This document shows positions 63,035-64,000 of a stretch of DNA of 64,000 nucleotides, piece by piece (position 1 is the stretch's first letter; the number at the start of each line of letters is the position of its first letter). The notes beneath the pieces were generated by a model. It was not told the origin of the DNA and did not search any database. It saw only the letters and a list, made by a program, of their open reading frames with translations. The stretch spans positions 1 to 64,000 of the forward strand of contig CAZPHV010000006.1 in the NCBI GenBank assembly GCA_964586455.1, in the 5' to 3' direction. The position numbers and the translations under genes were made by a program. The DNA is from Aquimonas sp964586455 (GTDB taxonomy: Bacteria > Pseudomonadota > Gammaproteobacteria > Xanthomonadales > Xanthomonadaceae).

Positions 63035-64000
63035 TCAACCCGCGGCCGCCAGCAACTGCCGGCCGTCGAAGCGCCTGCACCAGTCAGGCATGTCGTTGCC
63101 CGGCATGGGCCGGCTGAAAAGGTAGCCCTGACCGAGATCACAGCCCAGCTCACGCAGCACGGCCAGACCTTCATGGGTCTCAATGCCTTCGGCGATCACC
63201 TGCATGCCGAAGCGATGGCCCAGCTCAACCGCGATTCGCACCAGCTCCGCCTCTGCGCTTCCCGCCTGCAGGGTAAGCACGAAACTCTTGTCGATCTTCA
63301 ATTCGTCCGCAGGCAGATGCTGCAGTTGGGCGAGTGAAGATTGGCCGGTCCCGAAATCATCGATCGCAACCCGCACACCGGCGGAACGTAGACGCTGCAG
63401 CTGCTCGATGGCCGTGGGCAGGTCGGTGACGACCGCGCTCTCTGTGACTTCGACGATCAAATCCGAAGTCGCGAAGCCCTGCCGCGCCAGCTCACCCTCG
63501 ATGTGAGCAGCCAGCCCTGGATCTGCCAGGTCGAGTGCCGACAGATTCACCGCCACCGCGAGCTCGACGCCTTGGGCGCGCCACGCACTACAGACGCGCA
63601 CGGCTTCCGCCAGCGCGAAGCGCGTCAGCGTACCCACCACTCCGGCGCGCTCGGAGATGGGTATGAACTCATCGGGGAACACCATGCCCAACTCCGGATG
63701 CCGCCAGCGCAGCAGCGCCTCCGCATGCACGACACGCACGCTGCGCAGGTCGATCTTGGGTTGGAACACCAGAAACAGCTCGCCACGTTCGCCCGCCACG
63801 CGCAGGTCCGACATCAGACGAAGCTGACGCAGATGCCGATCCTCGCGACCCGGGCGATACGCGCAGACCGGCAGCCCCTCCTGCTTGGCATCGACAAGCG
63901 CGAGCCGGGCTCGACGCAGCAGGTTTCGACCGGTATCGGCATCCTCCGGAAGGCAGGCCAGGCCGGCGGTGAACTCGACGCGCACCGGCGCCGAGCCAAT
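63035..64000 (-). CDS. EAL domain cyclic-di-GMP phosphodiesterase (5' part outside window)
   Basis: 321 residues visible, open at the window edge. The first 45 or so are the end of a GGDEF domain (NLLRRARLALVDAKQEG). The EAL domain has HAEALLRWRHPELGM (the E-A-L motif), AVAVNLSALDL, LIVEVTESAVV, VAIDDFGTGQSSLAQL, ADELKIDKSFV and VIAEGIET, all catalytic and metal-binding segments, so it should hydrolyse cyclic di-GMP. The stop is at 63035. Confidence 0.93.
   Translation of the reverse strand: MGSAPVRVEFTAGLACLPEDADTGRNLLRRARLALVDAKQEGLPVCAYRPGREDRHLRQLRLMSDLRVAGERGELFLVFQPKIDLRSVRVVHAEALLRWRHPELGMVFPDEFIPISERAGVVGTLTRFALAEAVRVCSAWRAQGVELAVAVNLSALDLADPGLAAHIEGELARQGFATSDLIVEVTESAVVTDLPTAIEQLQRLRSAGVRVAIDDFGTGQSSLAQLQHLPADELKIDKSFVLTLQAGSAEAELVRIAVELGHRFGMQVIAEGIETHEGLAVLRELGCDLGQGYLFSRPMPGNDMPDWCRRFDGRQLLAAAG

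Overview
The window is a high-GC chromosomal segment whose gene content and order fit a gammaproteobacterium of the order Lysobacterales (Xanthomonadales). Supporting signs are the block serC-serA-pheA-aroA-cmk-rpsA-ihfB-lapA-lapB, the separate nuoC and nuoD genes, the cassette of tail-collar proteins with a DUF6916 protein, secreted proteins ending in FANGFEP, and the (GGGATTC)n intergenic repeats. The genus cannot be fixed from the sequence alone. Nearly all of the DNA is coding. Many neighbouring genes overlap by four bases (ATGA, GTGA or TTGA), which points to translational coupling.

Layout. 1-2.4 kb: tail-collar cassette (two tail-collar genes, a GNAT acetyltransferase, a DUF6916 protein and a Tat-exported protein). 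2.5-7.1 kb: an outer-membrane DUF5916 protein and a secreted metzincin protease. 7.4-12.1 kb: small genes (RraB-like, DUF2059, LMW phosphatase, 4-TM protein, prolyl-4-hydroxylase-like, DUF3025) and rimO. 12.2-14.6 kb: a secreted Asp-box propeller protein. 14.6-15.2 kb: non-coding, with a composite hairpin/direct-repeat element. 15.2-20.5 kb: envelope polysaccharide genes galU, a WbpM-like dehydratase and a WecA/WbpL-like transferase, coupled to lapB and lapA. 20.7-30.4 kb: ihfB, rpsA, cmk, a retron-like reverse transcriptase, aroA, pheA, serA, serC. 30.6-38.5 kb: an FHA-GGDEF cyclase, ispG, a PilZ-like protein, xseA, an ECF sigma factor with a membrane partner, and a YigZ protein. 38.6-45.3 kb: truB, rbfA, infB, nusA, rimP and tRNA-fMet. 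45.3-60.9 kb: all fourteen nuo genes on the minus strand, interrupted by two inverted heptamer elements and by a 115-bp tandem repeat that contains an assembly gap of 100 N. 61-64 kb: tRNA-Leu(GAG), secG, tpiA, a lipoprotein-like truncated globin and the end of an EAL protein.

Most of the window is housekeeping: serine and aromatic amino-acid synthesis, translation, respiration and LPS control. The most unusual item is the reverse transcriptase between aroA and cmk. It has retron-type motifs (an HARQH version of the NAxxH box, QGAPTSP, YADD, VTG) and lies downstream of a 218-base non-coding stretch with three inverted-repeat structures. That arrangement is what an msr-msd locus looks like, but no recognised effector lies beside it. 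Other points are the shared FANGFEP C-terminus, a TonB-receptor-like VVTGSRI segment in the sigma-factor partner, and the inverted heptamer elements between nuo cistrons.
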